14,104 nucleotides of DNA from Irpex lacteus (taxonomy: Eukaryota; Basidiomycota; Agaricomycetes; Polyporales; Irpicaceae), in the NCBI GenBank assembly GCA_001986395.2, contig MQVO02000222.1, forward strand, positions 1 through 14,104. The letters run 5' to 3'. The translations under genes and the position numbers were made by a program. The notes under the pieces are model-generated. The model was not told the DNA's origin. It worked only from the letters and a program-made list of their open reading frames with translations, and did no database searches. Of the stretch, positions 1-6,757 are shown piece after piece (the stretch's first letter is position 1; each line of letters opens with the position of its first letter).

Positions 1-213
1 TTACACTCAGAAAATTATAATATTTCAATTACACACTCTAATCCCAGCCCACAAAAGTGGAAGTGGTTGAAAATGGAGAAAATAAAGTATTAAGTAATTT
101 ACATAGTTTCTTAATATCTACTTTAACTTTATCAATTTTATTTTTTTTTATTAAAACCTTCTATATTACTAAACAGTACTCAATTACTTTCTTTATCTTT
201 ATTTTATTACTAA
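1..213 (+). CDS. nad2: NADH dehydrogenase subunit 2, C-terminal end (partial, frame-broken)
   Basis: This is the 3' end of nad2, a membrane subunit of respiratory complex I; the rest lies before the window. The stop codon TAA at 211-213 directly abuts the nad3 ATG at 214, the nad2-nad3 arrangement common in fungal mitochondria. The last residues read KPSILLNSTQLLSLSLFYY in frame 1, a typical fungal Nad2 ending. Just upstream the coding sense (VLSNLHSFLISTLTLSIL) is in frame 3. The two frames meet at a run of nine T (141-149); one T fewer would join them. A second possible break is at the A run near 53-56, where frame 1 seems to pass to frame 3. Either the sequence carries homopolymer errors or this copy is damaged. 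Identity rests on the C-terminal motif and on position next to nad3. Confidence 0.8.
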
Positions 214-581
214 ATGAACAATATTATTATGTTATTTATTTTTGTGCCTGTTTTATCTTTAATATTATTAGCTCTAAATCTTTTACTAGCACCTCATGTA
301 CCTTATGAAAATAAGTATCTGCATATGAGTGTGGTTACAATGCAATCCCAGGGCAAACAAGATCTACTTTCCAAATTCAATTTTATTTAGTAGCTATTCT
401 TTTCTTAGTTTTTGATCTGGAAATTTTACTTCTATTCCCTATTGCTGTTTCTTTATATCAAGTTGGTACTTTTGGTTTCTCAGTAGCACTTATCTTTTTT
501 GTAGTATTAACTATAGGATTTGTACTTGAAATAGGATCTGGAGCAATTAAATTCACAGGTTTAAACGAACAATCTAATTAA
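214..581 (+). CDS. nad3: NADH dehydrogenase subunit 3 (one-base frame break)
   Basis: Nad3 is a small three-helix membrane subunit of complex I. The start ATG at 214 follows the nad2 stop with no gap, and the reading begins [20 protein letters not shown]. Up to about base 317 the frame gives [13 protein letters not shown]. From 318 the frame that continues is shifted and gives [18 protein letters not shown], which holds the ECG loop motif diagnostic of Nad3, followed by [14 protein letters not shown] and a third hydrophobic helix up to TAA at 579-581. One T is missing at about 316-319 (the sequence has TATCTG where TATTCTG would keep frame). With that base the protein is 122 residues, a normal Nad3 length. 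The change could be a sequencing error, a pseudogene lesion or, less likely, recoding. The gene assignment itself is secure. Confidence 0.9.
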
Positions 582-634
582 ATTTTATACCCCCGTTGAA
601 TTAAATATATTCAAATTTTAATTATTTATTAATT

Positions 635-930
635 TTAATAACTTTTTTCATAGGTTATTTGTGGAAGATATTTGGTAACTGTTAGTTTCTCAACCCTTCC
701 TTTTTTTTTTAAATTAAAAAAGGATAACAACATCCGTATCCTAGGTATAAGATAAAGCGGTACCCCCAGCCGATCAAGCTTAGATACTCTGTGCTTTATT
801 TTGGATGCATAATTTGTCATGTGTTGCATGCTGCCATTGGCATTTGTACCTTTTGTCTGTAAAATTAAAGCAAACCTGAAATGAGTTACTCCCAAGTTAA
901 ATCTTTTTCCGAAATGAAAACATAAGTTTT
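635..930 (-). CDS. Doubtful ORF of unknown function, tail made by a hairpin element
   Basis: A minus-strand frame stays open from a stop near 930 down to TAA at 635-637, about 95 codons, with TTG at 895 as a possible start and no upstream ATG. It reads FNLGVTHFRFALILQTKGTN and continues with basic residues (ASKIKHRVSKLDRLGV). The composition is less A+T-biased than the surrounding spacer, which argues mildly for a real coding remnant. The C-terminal part (LLSFFNLKKKGRVEKL) is encoded by the family B hairpin, as in the endonuclease remnant at 3841-4281, so the original C-terminus was probably different. I recognise no domain. It may be an intron-ORF remnant or a chance frame. Confidence 0.25.
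699..724. repeat. Family B T-run/A-run hairpin, copy 1
   Basis: Two C followed by ten T, a short A/T loop, six A and GGATA form a near-perfect hairpin. On the minus strand it starts TATCC, then T run, A run, GGAAGG, the same order as the copies at 3877-3904 (minus) and 5161-5192 (plus). It lies inside the doubtful ORF at 635-930. Confidence 0.6.
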
Positions 931-1033
931 ATTTCTTAAATCTTAAACCAAAATGTAAAAAAAATAATTTTAACTTTAAAAGAAGTTATATTTTCCTTCG
1001 AGGGGTTTCTATTAAATTGCATTAATTTTACCC

Positions 1034-1123
1034 AACCCCAAAAAAAACTAGGCTCTAATTAAAATTTAATTTAATTAAATTTTAATAATTGCGGGATAAT
1101 TAATTATAACTAGTTTTATGGTT
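1034..1123. repeat. Family A inverted-repeat element, long form (A1)
   Basis: The left end AACCCCAAAAAAAACTAG and the right end CTAGTTTTATGGTT are imperfect inverted repeats. Between them is a core of about 40 bases (about 1056-1094, ending ATTGCGGG) that recurs almost unchanged at 2076-2115 and 6069-6105. The core is itself palindromic, made of AATTAAAATTTAATTT and its complement. This is one of three long-form copies. Confidence 0.75.
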
Positions 1124-1260
1124 AGTCCTTTCTTTCTCTGAAATAGTACCATCCGTTAAAAATAGCTTCTCTAGCTAAACAGAGTCAATTTCTCGCTATG
1201 AATGGTAAATCGGACAAGATTAATGCAGCAATCAGCTTTTAATTATTTAAATTAATAAAT

Positions 1261-1351
1261 CCCCAAAAAAACTAGTCCAATCCCCAAAAACTAGGAATTA
1301 GAAATAATTAGTTTTTTTGGTTGGGTCCTATAAATAATTAGTTTTTTGGGG
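1261..1351. repeat. Nested family A elements (A4)
   Basis: Two left ends (1261-1275 and 1282-1294, both of the CCCCAAAAACTAG type) are followed by two right ends (about 1306-1320 and 1337-1351, AATTAGTTTTTTGGGG type). The order left-left-right-right is what one element inserted into another would leave. The inner core GAATTAGAAATAATTAG matches the short-form elements near 10300, 11380 and 14095. Confidence 0.65.
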
Positions 1352-1394
1352 GAGGGTATATAATAAAAATTTAGATAATATTTAACTAAAAATA

Positions 1395-1477
1395 GGGCAG
1401 GTGATCCGATTGGTAATGGTGGTTCTCTGTAAAAGAATTGGCTTACGCCGCAAAAGGTTCGATTCCTTTACTGCTCA
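1395..1477 (+). tRNA. trnY(gua): tRNA-Tyr (anticodon GTA)
   Basis: The acceptor arm GGGCAGG pairs with ACTGCTC (six of seven pairs, one wobble), followed by discriminator A. The anticodon stem GTTCT/AGAAT encloses loop CTGTAAA, giving anticodon GTA. A long variable arm folds as GGC-TTAC-GCC, as expected for an organellar class II tyrosine tRNA. The T arm is AAAGG-TTCGATT-CCTTT. It is the first of three plus-strand tRNAs between nad3 and atp6 and is probably co-transcribed with them. Confidence 0.92.
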
Positions 1478-1510
1478 GATGGGAAAAATTTACTACATAT
1501 TTATTTTATT

Positions 1511-1535
1511 TCTTTTTTTAATTAAAAAAAGGATA
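1511..1535. repeat. Family B T-run/A-run hairpin, copy 2
   Basis: Seven T, AATT and seven A, followed by GGATA, form a perfect A/T stem. It lies in the spacer between tRNA-Tyr and tRNA-Met. On the minus strand it begins TATCC like the other copies. Confidence 0.6.
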
Positions 1536-1591
1536 AAGGGCAAAAAGAAAAAGAGTAAATAAAACTAAAAAAATAATTACTTTATTAAACT

Positions 1592-1664
1592 AAGACTGTA
1601 GCATAATAGGTAATGCATTCCGCTCATAATGGAACAGATTATGGTTCGATTCCATGCGGTCTTA
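1592..1664 (+). tRNA. trnM(cau): tRNA-Met (anticodon CAT)
   Basis: The acceptor AAGACTG pairs fully with CGGTCTT (one wobble), with discriminator A. The D stem GCAT/ATGC, the anticodon stem TTCCG/TGGAA with loop CTCATAA, and the T arm TATGG-TTCGATT-CCATG all fold. The anticodon is CAT. Sequence alone does not say whether it is initiator, elongator, or a CAT tRNA modified to read isoleucine; elongator or initiator methionine is the default. Confidence 0.9.
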
Positions 1665-1700
1665 ATTATTTTTTTCTTGTCTGCCTTATTATTAAAATAA

Positions 1701-1787
1701 GGGTACTTGGTCGAGTCTGGTTTATGGCGCTTGTCTTGAAAACAAGTACTTTTTTCAAAGTCGTGAGTTCAAATCTCACAGTGCCCG
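1701..1787 (+). tRNA. trnS(uga): tRNA-Ser (anticodon TGA)
   Basis: The acceptor GGGTACT pairs with AGTGCCC, with discriminator G. The anticodon stem CTTGT/ACAAG encloses loop CTTGAAA, anticodon TGA, which reads UCN serine codons. The long variable arm (ACTTT-TTTC-AAAGT) is typical of class II serine tRNAs, and the T stem is GTGAG/CTCAC. It is third in the tRNA run upstream of atp6. Confidence 0.93.
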
Positions 1788-1805
1788 ATTAAATAATTAT
1801 AAGCC

Positions 1806-1827
1806 GGATAAATAAATTTATTTATCC
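1806..1827. repeat. 22-base perfect palindrome
   Basis: GGATAAATAAA is followed at once by its reverse complement TTTATTTATCC, starting 18 bases after tRNA-Ser. It could be an RNA processing or termination hairpin, or a decayed hairpin element, since its right half ends TATCC at the start of the next family B hairpin. Confidence 0.6.
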
Positions 1828-2056
1828 TTTTTTATTAATGGTAAAATAAAAAAGATTATTGTAACTGATAATCTATAAAGCCAATAAATAGTAAACAATA
1901 GTATTCCCTTTTTATTAGTTCTATACAACCACTATCCACTTTGTGGGCGTGGTCACTATTTATATTTATTCTTTTTTATTTTTTAATCAAAAGAATAAGT
2001 AGGGGTAAATAGAAATCAATCCTATATAATTAATACGTATTAATTAATATACCTAT

Positions 2057-2162
2057 CCCAAAAAACACTAGGGTCTAATTAAAATTTAATTTAATTAAAT
2101 TTTAATAATCGCGGGATAAATAATTGTTAGCCTTAGCCCACGGGGATACTAGTTTTTTGGGG
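2057..2162. repeat. Family A inverted-repeat element, long form (A2)
   Basis: The left end CCCAAAAAACACTAG and the right end CTAGTTTTTTGGG bound the element. It has the same 40-base palindromic core as A1 with one change (ATCGCGGG instead of ATTGCGGG). About 35 extra bases after the core (GTTAGCCTTAGCCCACGGGG) are absent from A1 and A3. It ends 61 bases before the atp6 start. Confidence 0.75.
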
Positions 2163-2223
2163 TCTATTTCACTTTAGCTAAATTAGAATTTAATAAAAAG
2201 AAAAATTAAAATTCAAAATCTAA

Positions 2224-3006
2224 ATGATCAATCAACTTATAAATTTAGAAAGAATACAAATATTATCACCTTTAGATCAATTTGAAGTAAAAACTTTAAT
2301 TGGATTTAATGCACCACTTTTTGGTTATATACAATTAAATTTAACTAATATAGCTTTATATTTAATAGTTATCTTATCTATAATTGTAGCTTTACATTAC
2401 TATGGAAATAACGAAAATAGAATATTAGCAAGTAAATGGTCTATTGGATTAGATAGTTCATATGCAAGTATAAACTCAATGGTTAGAGAACAATTAGGTA
2501 AAGAAATATATTTACCTTTTATATATTCTTTATTCTTTTTTATATTAATAGCAAATTTAACAGGTAATGTACCTTATTCATATACTATTACAACATCAAT
2601 AATGGTATCTATAGGTTTATCATTTACTATTTTAGTTGCTGTAACTATATTAGGTTTAGCTAGACATAAATTAGCCTTCTTCTCTTTCTTTGTGCCTTCT
2701 GGAACACCTTTAGCTTTAGTACCTTTATTAGTATTAATTGAATTTGTTTCATATTTAGCTAGAGCTTTCTCTTTAGGTATAAGACTTTTTGCTAATGTTG
2801 TAGCAGGACATACTTTAATGAAAATATTATCAACATTCTTATATAAAATGTTTGCAGCAGGAATAGTAATGTTTGTAGTTACTTTACTACCATTTGGATT
2901 ATTCTTAGCTATAATGGGACTTGAATTAGCAGTTTCATTTATTCAAGCTTATGTATTTACAATCTTAACATGTTCATACATTAAAGATGCTGTAAATTTA
3001 CACTAA
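2224..3006 (+). CDS. atp6: ATP synthase F0 subunit a (intact)
   Basis: This 260-residue protein is subunit a of the mitochondrial F1F0 ATP synthase; it forms the proton half-channels against the c-ring in the inner membrane. The sequence starts at ATG 2224 and contains SPLDQFEV near residue 15, where fungal Atp6 precursors are usually trimmed. Five or six hydrophobic helices follow. The essential arginine is in SLGIRLFAN (about residue 187), and the C-terminal helix contains GLELAVSFIQAYVFTIL, which includes the conserved Glu and Gln. Length is normal for fungi and the frame has no break, unlike most other ORFs here. The single Trp uses TGG. It is on the same strand as the tRNAs and nad3. A second, different atp6 fragment lies at 12877-12999. 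Confidence 0.98.
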   Translation: MINQLINLERIQILSPLDQFEVKTLIGFNAPLFGYIQLNLTNIALYLIVILSIIVALHYYGNNENRILASKWSIGLDSSYASINSMVREQLGKEIYLPFIYSLFFFILIANLTGNVPYSYTITTSIMVSIGLSFTILVAVTILGLARHKLAFFSFFVPSGTPLALVPLLVLIEFVSYLARAFSLGIRLFANVVAGHTLMKILSTFLYKMFAAGIVMFVVTLLPFGLFLAIMGLELAVSFIQAYVFTILTCSYIKDAVNLH

Positions 3007-3029
3007 ATAAACCTTAGGAAGTAAATTAG

Positions 3030-3392
3030 TTAATAAACCCCATGAAGTAACTTAGTTAATATTACATAATAAATATAAATATAAATATAAATAATAATAA
3101 TGCAGATTAAAAATGTAAATAAATTAAAAAATAAAAATGTAAATTTTTGTTGCTTTCCAGGCTGTGTCTGTTCCTCTCCCTTACCTGAATCCATGTTGAA
3201 TTTGACTGTGTAAGGGCTTAAGAACACTATCATTATAATGTTGATTGAATGTAAGATTACTGAAAGTGTTACTGTTCTTATCTTCAAACAGGGAATATTC
3301 TCTTCTTCATAAGTATTTACAGCTCTACCTACAATTTCAGAATATCCTCTGATTATTCTATTTACTCCATGTGAAGCTACATTTCTGGTTAA
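3030..3392 (-). CDS. ORF of unknown function with two hydrophobic segments
   Basis: An open minus-strand frame of about 120 codons runs from just after an in-frame TAA at 3393-3395 to TAA at 3030-3032. There is no ATG near the upstream end; TTG at 3287 is one possible start, so the ORF may be the tail of a broken gene. The N-terminal part is polar (HGVNRIIRGYSEIVGRAVNT). A hydrophobic segment follows (VTLSVILHSINIIMIVFL), then a charged stretch (MDSGKGEEQTQPGKQQ) and a strongly hydrophobic Ile/Tyr-rich end whose repeating TATATT codons look like low-complexity DNA. It runs tail-to-tail with atp6, 23 bases apart. I recognise no family. Confidence 0.4.
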   Translation of the reverse strand, partial: LTRNVASHGVNRIIRGYSEIVGRAVNTYEEENIPCLKIRTVTLSVILHSINIIMIVFLSPYTVKFNMDSGKGEEQTQPGKQQKFTFLFFNLFTFLICIIIIYIYIYIYYVILTKLLHGVY

Positions 3393-3840
3393 TTAAATTA
3401 AAATAATCATATATTATCTCCCACGAAAGTGACATTTACTATCAACTAACATAATGAGGATTTAGTGAGTATTTTATTATCTAATATTATTTCCTTAGTT
3501 ATTTCTATCAATTAATACTTTAACTTAGATTATATAGAATTAATGTGAAAGTAACTATACCTAATGAGTAAAATTAAAGAATCTAGATCCTTGAAAATAT
3601 TAGTAGAGTTCAATTAGATTATTTTATTTAATTAAGAGTACTTTGATAAAATTATTCTATTTACTAACTTTGATAAATAAGAATAAGTAATCTAAGAAAT
3701 AATAAGTAATAAATAATAAAATAGTAATAAAGTAATAGTAAATTAGTTTAATATTAACTAAGGATTATTAAAATAATAGTATGAATTATTATAAAGTTAG
3801 ATGTAATAATATAAATAAATATAATATATAATTATCTAAG
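3393..3840. other. A+T-rich spacer, no gene seen
   Basis: This stretch is low-complexity A+T DNA with many AATAAGTAATA-like words. No ORF, tRNA or hairpin element was recognised in it. Confidence 0.6.
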
Positions 3841-4281
3841 TTAACCCCCCAAACAAAAATACAGATTTTCCACCTTCCCTTTTTTTTTTATTAAAAAAAG
3901 GATAGTAGCTAAGTTAGTATCCAAGTGATTTAATATAGATCTGTAATCCACCTTAAAGTAGTCTGCAGCTTTTTGCATACTACTAAATGAGTCTGATATT
4001 AGTTTTAAAGTAGAGGCATTATAAACCCATACTCTATTATTATTAAATTTCCTTAATGAAGATATTTCCAATAACTTTTCTAACTCTATAGTATCTAATT
4101 CAGAACTAAATATATAATTTCCATTAATACCTCCTTTAATTCACTTATCTATATGATTAGTTATAATTCTATATTGTACATTTAATAGTTTAGCTACAGC
4201 ACCTTTAGATTTATGTGTAGTTTTAACTAAAATATAAGAATATACCCTTCCCCCCAAATTAAAATAAAATAAATTCCTTTC
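3841..4281 (-). pseudogene. Homing endonuclease C-terminal remnant (NUMOD-type repeats), TGA read as Trp
   Basis: Reading TGA as Trp at 4141-4143, a minus-strand frame stays open from after TAG at 4282-4284 to TAA at 3841-3843. It holds two helix-turn-helix repeats of the NUMOD1 kind, the DNA-binding tails of GIY-YIG intron endonucleases. The first reads HKSKGAVAKLLNVQYRIITN and ends GGINGNYIFS; the second reads VWVYNASTLKLISDSFSSMQ and then YFKVDYRSILNHLDTNLAT. Right after LDTNLAT a family B hairpin is inserted in frame (LFLIKKKGKVE), replacing the normal end of the repeat, and the ORF stops soon after. No catalytic GIY-YIG head is present upstream on this strand. It is a truncated remnant. 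Repeat type is inferred from pattern, not from a search. Confidence 0.6.
3877..3904. repeat. Family B T-run/A-run hairpin, copy 3
   Basis: CCC followed by ten T, ATT, seven A and GGATA. In the sense of the surrounding endonuclease remnant it reads TATCC, T run, A run, GGGAAGG, the same orientation relative to the ORF as the copy at 5161-5192. It interrupts a NUMOD-type repeat. Confidence 0.65.
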
Positions 4282-4317
4282 CTATTCTACTACTAAATCT
4301 AAATAAAAAGATCCTGT

Positions 4318-4366
4318 ACCTTAAAAACACTCGGAATTATAATTAATTCTAACTAGTTTTTTGGGG
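4318..4366. repeat. Family A inverted-repeat element, short form (A5)
   Basis: Left end ACCTTAAAAACACTCGG, right end CTAGTTTTTTGGGG, with a core AATTATAATTAATTCTAA shared with other short forms. Bases 4367-4641 next to it are A+T-rich spacer where I see no gene. Confidence 0.6.
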
Positions 4367-4641
4367 TATTGTTAAAATAATTTTATAATATTTTTATTAT
4401 TTTAACTACTAATAATCTACTAATTATAGTCAGATAACGGTAATCGCAGACTTAAATGTAAACGCAGTATAACCTGTTAGTGAAGTTATTAAGTTTAACC
4501 TAAGAGTGGTTTTGTGTAAGTAATAGTTAATAATAGTCATAAAAGTTAATATCTTTGTAAAATTAATTAAACTACTAAAGTTTACTACAACCATTTACTT
4601 ACCAATCTCAATTAATAGTGTAATACTAATTCTAATACTCC

Positions 4642-4665
4642 TCCAAAAAACTAATTCTTTCTAAT
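4642..4665. repeat. Family A element, left half only (A6)
   Basis: CTCCAAAAAACTAATTCTTT and the following CTAAT resemble the left half of a short family A element (compare 10292-10333). No right end follows; instead the NUMOD coding remnant begins at once. It looks like a truncated copy at an endonuclease junction. Confidence 0.45.
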
Positions 4666-5372
4666 ATCGAAACAGGAGAGAATAAAGAATTTACTTCTTT
4701 GATACAGGCTGCCCTGTTTTTAGGTGTTCATATGACTACTGTGAAAAGGTATTTAGTTAATAATAAGCCATACAAAGGTTATATGATTACTAAAGCTACA
4801 TCTAGTTTAGATTCCTCTTCTGCCACTAGTCTAACTAATTCAAAACAGGCTGTAGAATTAACTAACAGTGTTACAGGGATTACCAAACAATTCTCTACGA
4901 TGAAAGCCGCATATCAATTTTTGGGTATATCTCCTAGACGACTTTTAAACTATTTAAATAATAACAAGTCTGAGTCTACAAAATGGGCAAGTTAGTACCA
5001 TTAAAGGGTACATTTTTTTCAAAAAATAGATTCAGACTCCATTAAACAAAACTGTAAAACTATAGAGGTTACTAATATTTAGACAAATGAAGTTATGATT
5101 TATTCTTCGATTAATTCAGCAGGTGAAGCACAGGGTATTCCACAGTCAAGTATTTCTGTTTATCCTTTTTTTTTAAATAAAAAAAAAAAGGGAAGTAGGA
5201 AACGTACTACTCCGTTTAGAGGTATTTATCTTTAAATTAGTTTAAGTTGTCTAACATGACAATAAGTGGATGGTTAATATCGAGTCCGAAGCAACCCAGT
5301 ATATCTTTATATTTAAAAGAAAATAGAACTAATGCTTTTAAAGGAAAATATTTGTTTAAATTAGTAAACTAA
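4660..5372 (+). pseudogene. GIY-YIG homing endonuclease tail: tandem NUMOD1-type repeats, decayed
   Basis: Four helix-turn-helix repeats of the NUMOD1 kind can be read in different frames. Repeat 1 is NIETGENKEFTSLIQAALFLG ending NNKPYKGYMITK (about 4663-4790). Repeat 2 is AVELTNSVTGITKQFSTMKA ending in RLLNYLNNNK (about 4849-4970), closed by TAG at 4993-4995. Repeat 3 starts IEVTNI at 5062, hits TAG at 5080, and resumes TNEVMIYSSINSAGEAQGIP before a family B hairpin (5161-5192) and RTTPFRGIYL. Repeat 4 is SSPKQPSISLYLKENRTNAF ending KGKYLFKLVN with TAA at 5370-5372, a typical C-terminus for these proteins. No catalytic domain precedes it. The matching head type lies downstream at 5518-6040, so the two are either separate genes or a rearranged one. 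Confidence 0.65.
5161..5192. repeat. Family B T-run/A-run hairpin, copy 4
   Basis: TATCC, nine T, AAAT, eleven A, GGG. It lies in sense orientation inside NUMOD repeat 3 and splits SISVY from GSRKRTTPFRGIYL. Confidence 0.65.
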
Positions 5373-5517
5373 AATACTGTGGTATACGCCTAGGACTTAC
5401 CCGATACCTCATAATTGAATTAAATAGTAATATAAGTTTAGGGAGGGAGAATCCCAATTTAAATATCTTTTTAAAAAGGATAAAACACACTTTAATGGGG
5501 AAATAAACATAAGAACT
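5373..5517. other. Spacer between the endonuclease fragments
   Basis: This spacer holds a stem GGTAT/ATACC enclosing a moderately G+C-rich loop (about 5383-5408) and a short family B-like hairpin ATCTTTTTAAAAAGGAT (about 5466-5483). No gene is seen. Confidence 0.5.
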
Positions 5518-6040
5518 ATGTCTACTTCTTCATCTTAACTTGAACCTGTTTGTAATTTATACTAATCCTGATGAACATAAAGGATTGATCGTTAAACAAA
5601 ATAAAGGTAAATCTGGTGTTTACCGTTGAGTTCACAAAGATTCAGGAAAAAGTTATGTAGGTTCTTCTACTATGCAGGATGATAGATTTAGATGATACTT
5701 TAATCATAGCTATTTGTCAAGCAGTAAGAGAGGTGCATCTCTTATTTGTAAGGCTCTTTTAAAAGATGGTTATGCAGGGTTTAGATTAGAAATTTTAGAA
5801 TATTGTCCTATTTTAATAGTACTAGATAGAGAGCAATTCTACATAGATAAATTAAATCCCGAATACAATATATTAAAAATAGCTGGGTCTAATTTGGGAT
5901 ACAAACATAGCGAAGCCTCTCTTAAACTTATGAGTGAAGCTTCCAAAAGTAGAAATGAATCCGAAGAAGTCCTGAAGTTTAAAAGAGAGATTATGTTAGA
6001 TCGAAAATTATCTGAAGATCATTTAGAAAAGAATGGCTAA
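5518..6040 (+). pseudogene. GIY-YIG homing endonuclease catalytic domain, frame-broken, TGA read as Trp
   Basis: Intron-encoded DNA endonucleases of this family cut intron-less alleles to spread their host intron. ATG at 5518 begins MSTSSS but TAA follows at 5536. From about 5552 frame 2 is open to TAA at 6038-6040, with TGA at 5627 and 5693 in positions where Trp fits (SGVYRWVHKD and DDRFRWYFNHSYL). The GIY-YIG motifs appear as GVYR and SYVGSS. LEILEYCP and REQFYIDKLNPEYNILKIAG carry the catalytic Glu region. It ends early after one partial repeat (GYKHSEASLKLMSEA). At least one single-base shift lies between LEPVCNLY (frame 1) and TNPDEHKG (frame 2) near 5550-5560. No intact intron boundaries are visible. 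A family A element starts 12 bases after the stop. Confidence 0.75.
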
Positions 6041-6051
6041 AAATAATACCA

Positions 6052-6129
6052 CCCCAAAAACTAGGCTCTAATTAAAATTTAATTTAATTAAATTTTAATA
6101 ATTGCGGATGAAACAATTAGTTTTTTGGG
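6052..6129. repeat. Family A inverted-repeat element, long form (A3)
   Basis: Left end CCCCAAAAACTAG, right end AATTAGTTTTTTGGG, with the same palindromic core as A1 and A2. The right end overlaps the 3' end of the minus-strand ORF at 6117-6757 and supplies its last residues (PKN) and stop codon. Confidence 0.75.
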
Positions 6130-6757
6130 TATGGATTTATTTCTGTAAATGGATATATACTTCTATCTGCAGTATTCATTGAGTATTGTCTTTGTAAAAA
6201 ATTTGTAAATTCTCTATTTTCTATATGTTGTGGAGTATAATAGTTATAAGGATTTAAGTATGATCCTATAGTAGAAAGAGAATTTGAAATTCTATAACCT
6301 AATAAAGTTATAGCACCGGGGGTTCTATTATCTTGAATAATTATATCAGTAGCATCTACAGGTGAAGGTGGTGAAGGTGGATTAGGTGGATTAGGTGGAT
6401 TAGCTGGATTATTATTAGAGTTAGAACCTGCAATATAATCTGCTAAAGTTCCATTTGAAATTATATATATTAATCCTGCTACTGCTACTACTGAAAGAGC
6501 TATACCAGTATACCAAGCTATATCATAAAATGTCCATCCTGCTCTTTGATTATATACTGTATTATAAGGATTATAATCATAAGTTTTCATATCTTGGAGT
6601 AGGATATTTTTCAAGTGTATCTTTAGAAAATGGATTTGGGTTTATTGGTCTATTGTCATAGGAACCTTCACCCCATTTCCATACTTTATAATCTCCTCCT
6701 GATGGTTCTACCGGAGGTTTTGGGATTATATAGTCATCAAAAATATGTACAAACCAT
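6117..6757 (-). CDS. Membrane-protein-like ORF of unknown function (two probable frame breaks)
   Basis: The lower part (6614 down to 6117) is an unbroken frame. It contains RAGWTFYDIAWYTGIALSVV and a transmembrane helix of about 20 residues, then a linker of Asn/Pro repeats (NPPNPPNPPSPPSP) encoded by GGTGAAGGTGG-like tandem units at 6358-6410, then a soluble tail ending NPYPKN. Upstream the same strand stays coding in another frame: DDYIIPKPPVEPSGGDYKVW and GEGSYDNRPINPNPFSKD. An ATG at 6757-6755 would lead into it if one T of a T5 run were absent (MVCTYFDDY). One extra A near 6575-6612 separates the two parts. The restored length would be about 210 residues. I recognise no family; a single-pass membrane protein with a proline-rich linker is all that can be said. 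Confidence 0.55.
6358..6410. repeat. Short tandem repeat encoding the proline linker
   Basis: Nine-base units of the GGTGAAGGT/GGTGGATTA type occur about five times in a row. On the minus strand they encode Asn-Pro-Pro and Ser-Pro-Pro units inside the membrane-protein-like ORF. Confidence 0.7.

Larger units (their letters stand above)
582..1394. other. Spacer without a secure gene, with hairpin elements
   Basis: This A+T-rich spacer lies between nad3 and tRNA-Tyr. It holds one family B hairpin (about 699-724), a long family A element (1034-1123), a nested family A pair (1261-1351) and a doubtful minus-strand ORF (635-about 930). Bases 1125-1255 are less A+T-rich and contain a short hairpin near AGCTTCTCTAGCT, but I could not fold this into a tRNA or match it to a known RNA. 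Confidence 0.6.
1788..2223. other. Spacer between tRNA-Ser and atp6
   Basis: No gene is seen. It holds a 22-base perfect palindrome at 1806-1827, an imperfect family B hairpin (about 1824-1855), a small hairpin AGATTAT/ATAATCT (about 1854-1875) and the long family A element at 2057-2162. The last 60 bases before atp6 are A+T-rich with no recognisable promoter. Confidence 0.7.

Noticed and set aside
141..149. Programmed frameshifting in nad2
   Set aside because: The same kind of break occurs at many unrelated runs in dead genes, so sequencing error or decay is more economical than a programmed event at this one site.
57..308. Stand-alone 83-residue ORF
   Set aside because: Its first part is the Nad2 tail and its second part is nad3 read out of frame; the true stop and start are at 211-216.
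1125..1255. Possible extra tRNA or small RNA
   Set aside because: No acceptor or T arm could be folded; only a small local hairpin is present.
1034..2162. CRISPR-like array from the repeated A1, A4 and A2 blocks
   Set aside because: Copies are irregularly spaced, palindromic and separated by genes, with no spacer series.
2224..3006. Whole window as a nuclear copy of mitochondrial DNA
   Set aside because: atp6 and four tRNAs are intact and no nuclear-type sequence is seen. It remains a minority explanation for the broken nad2, nad3 and rnl.
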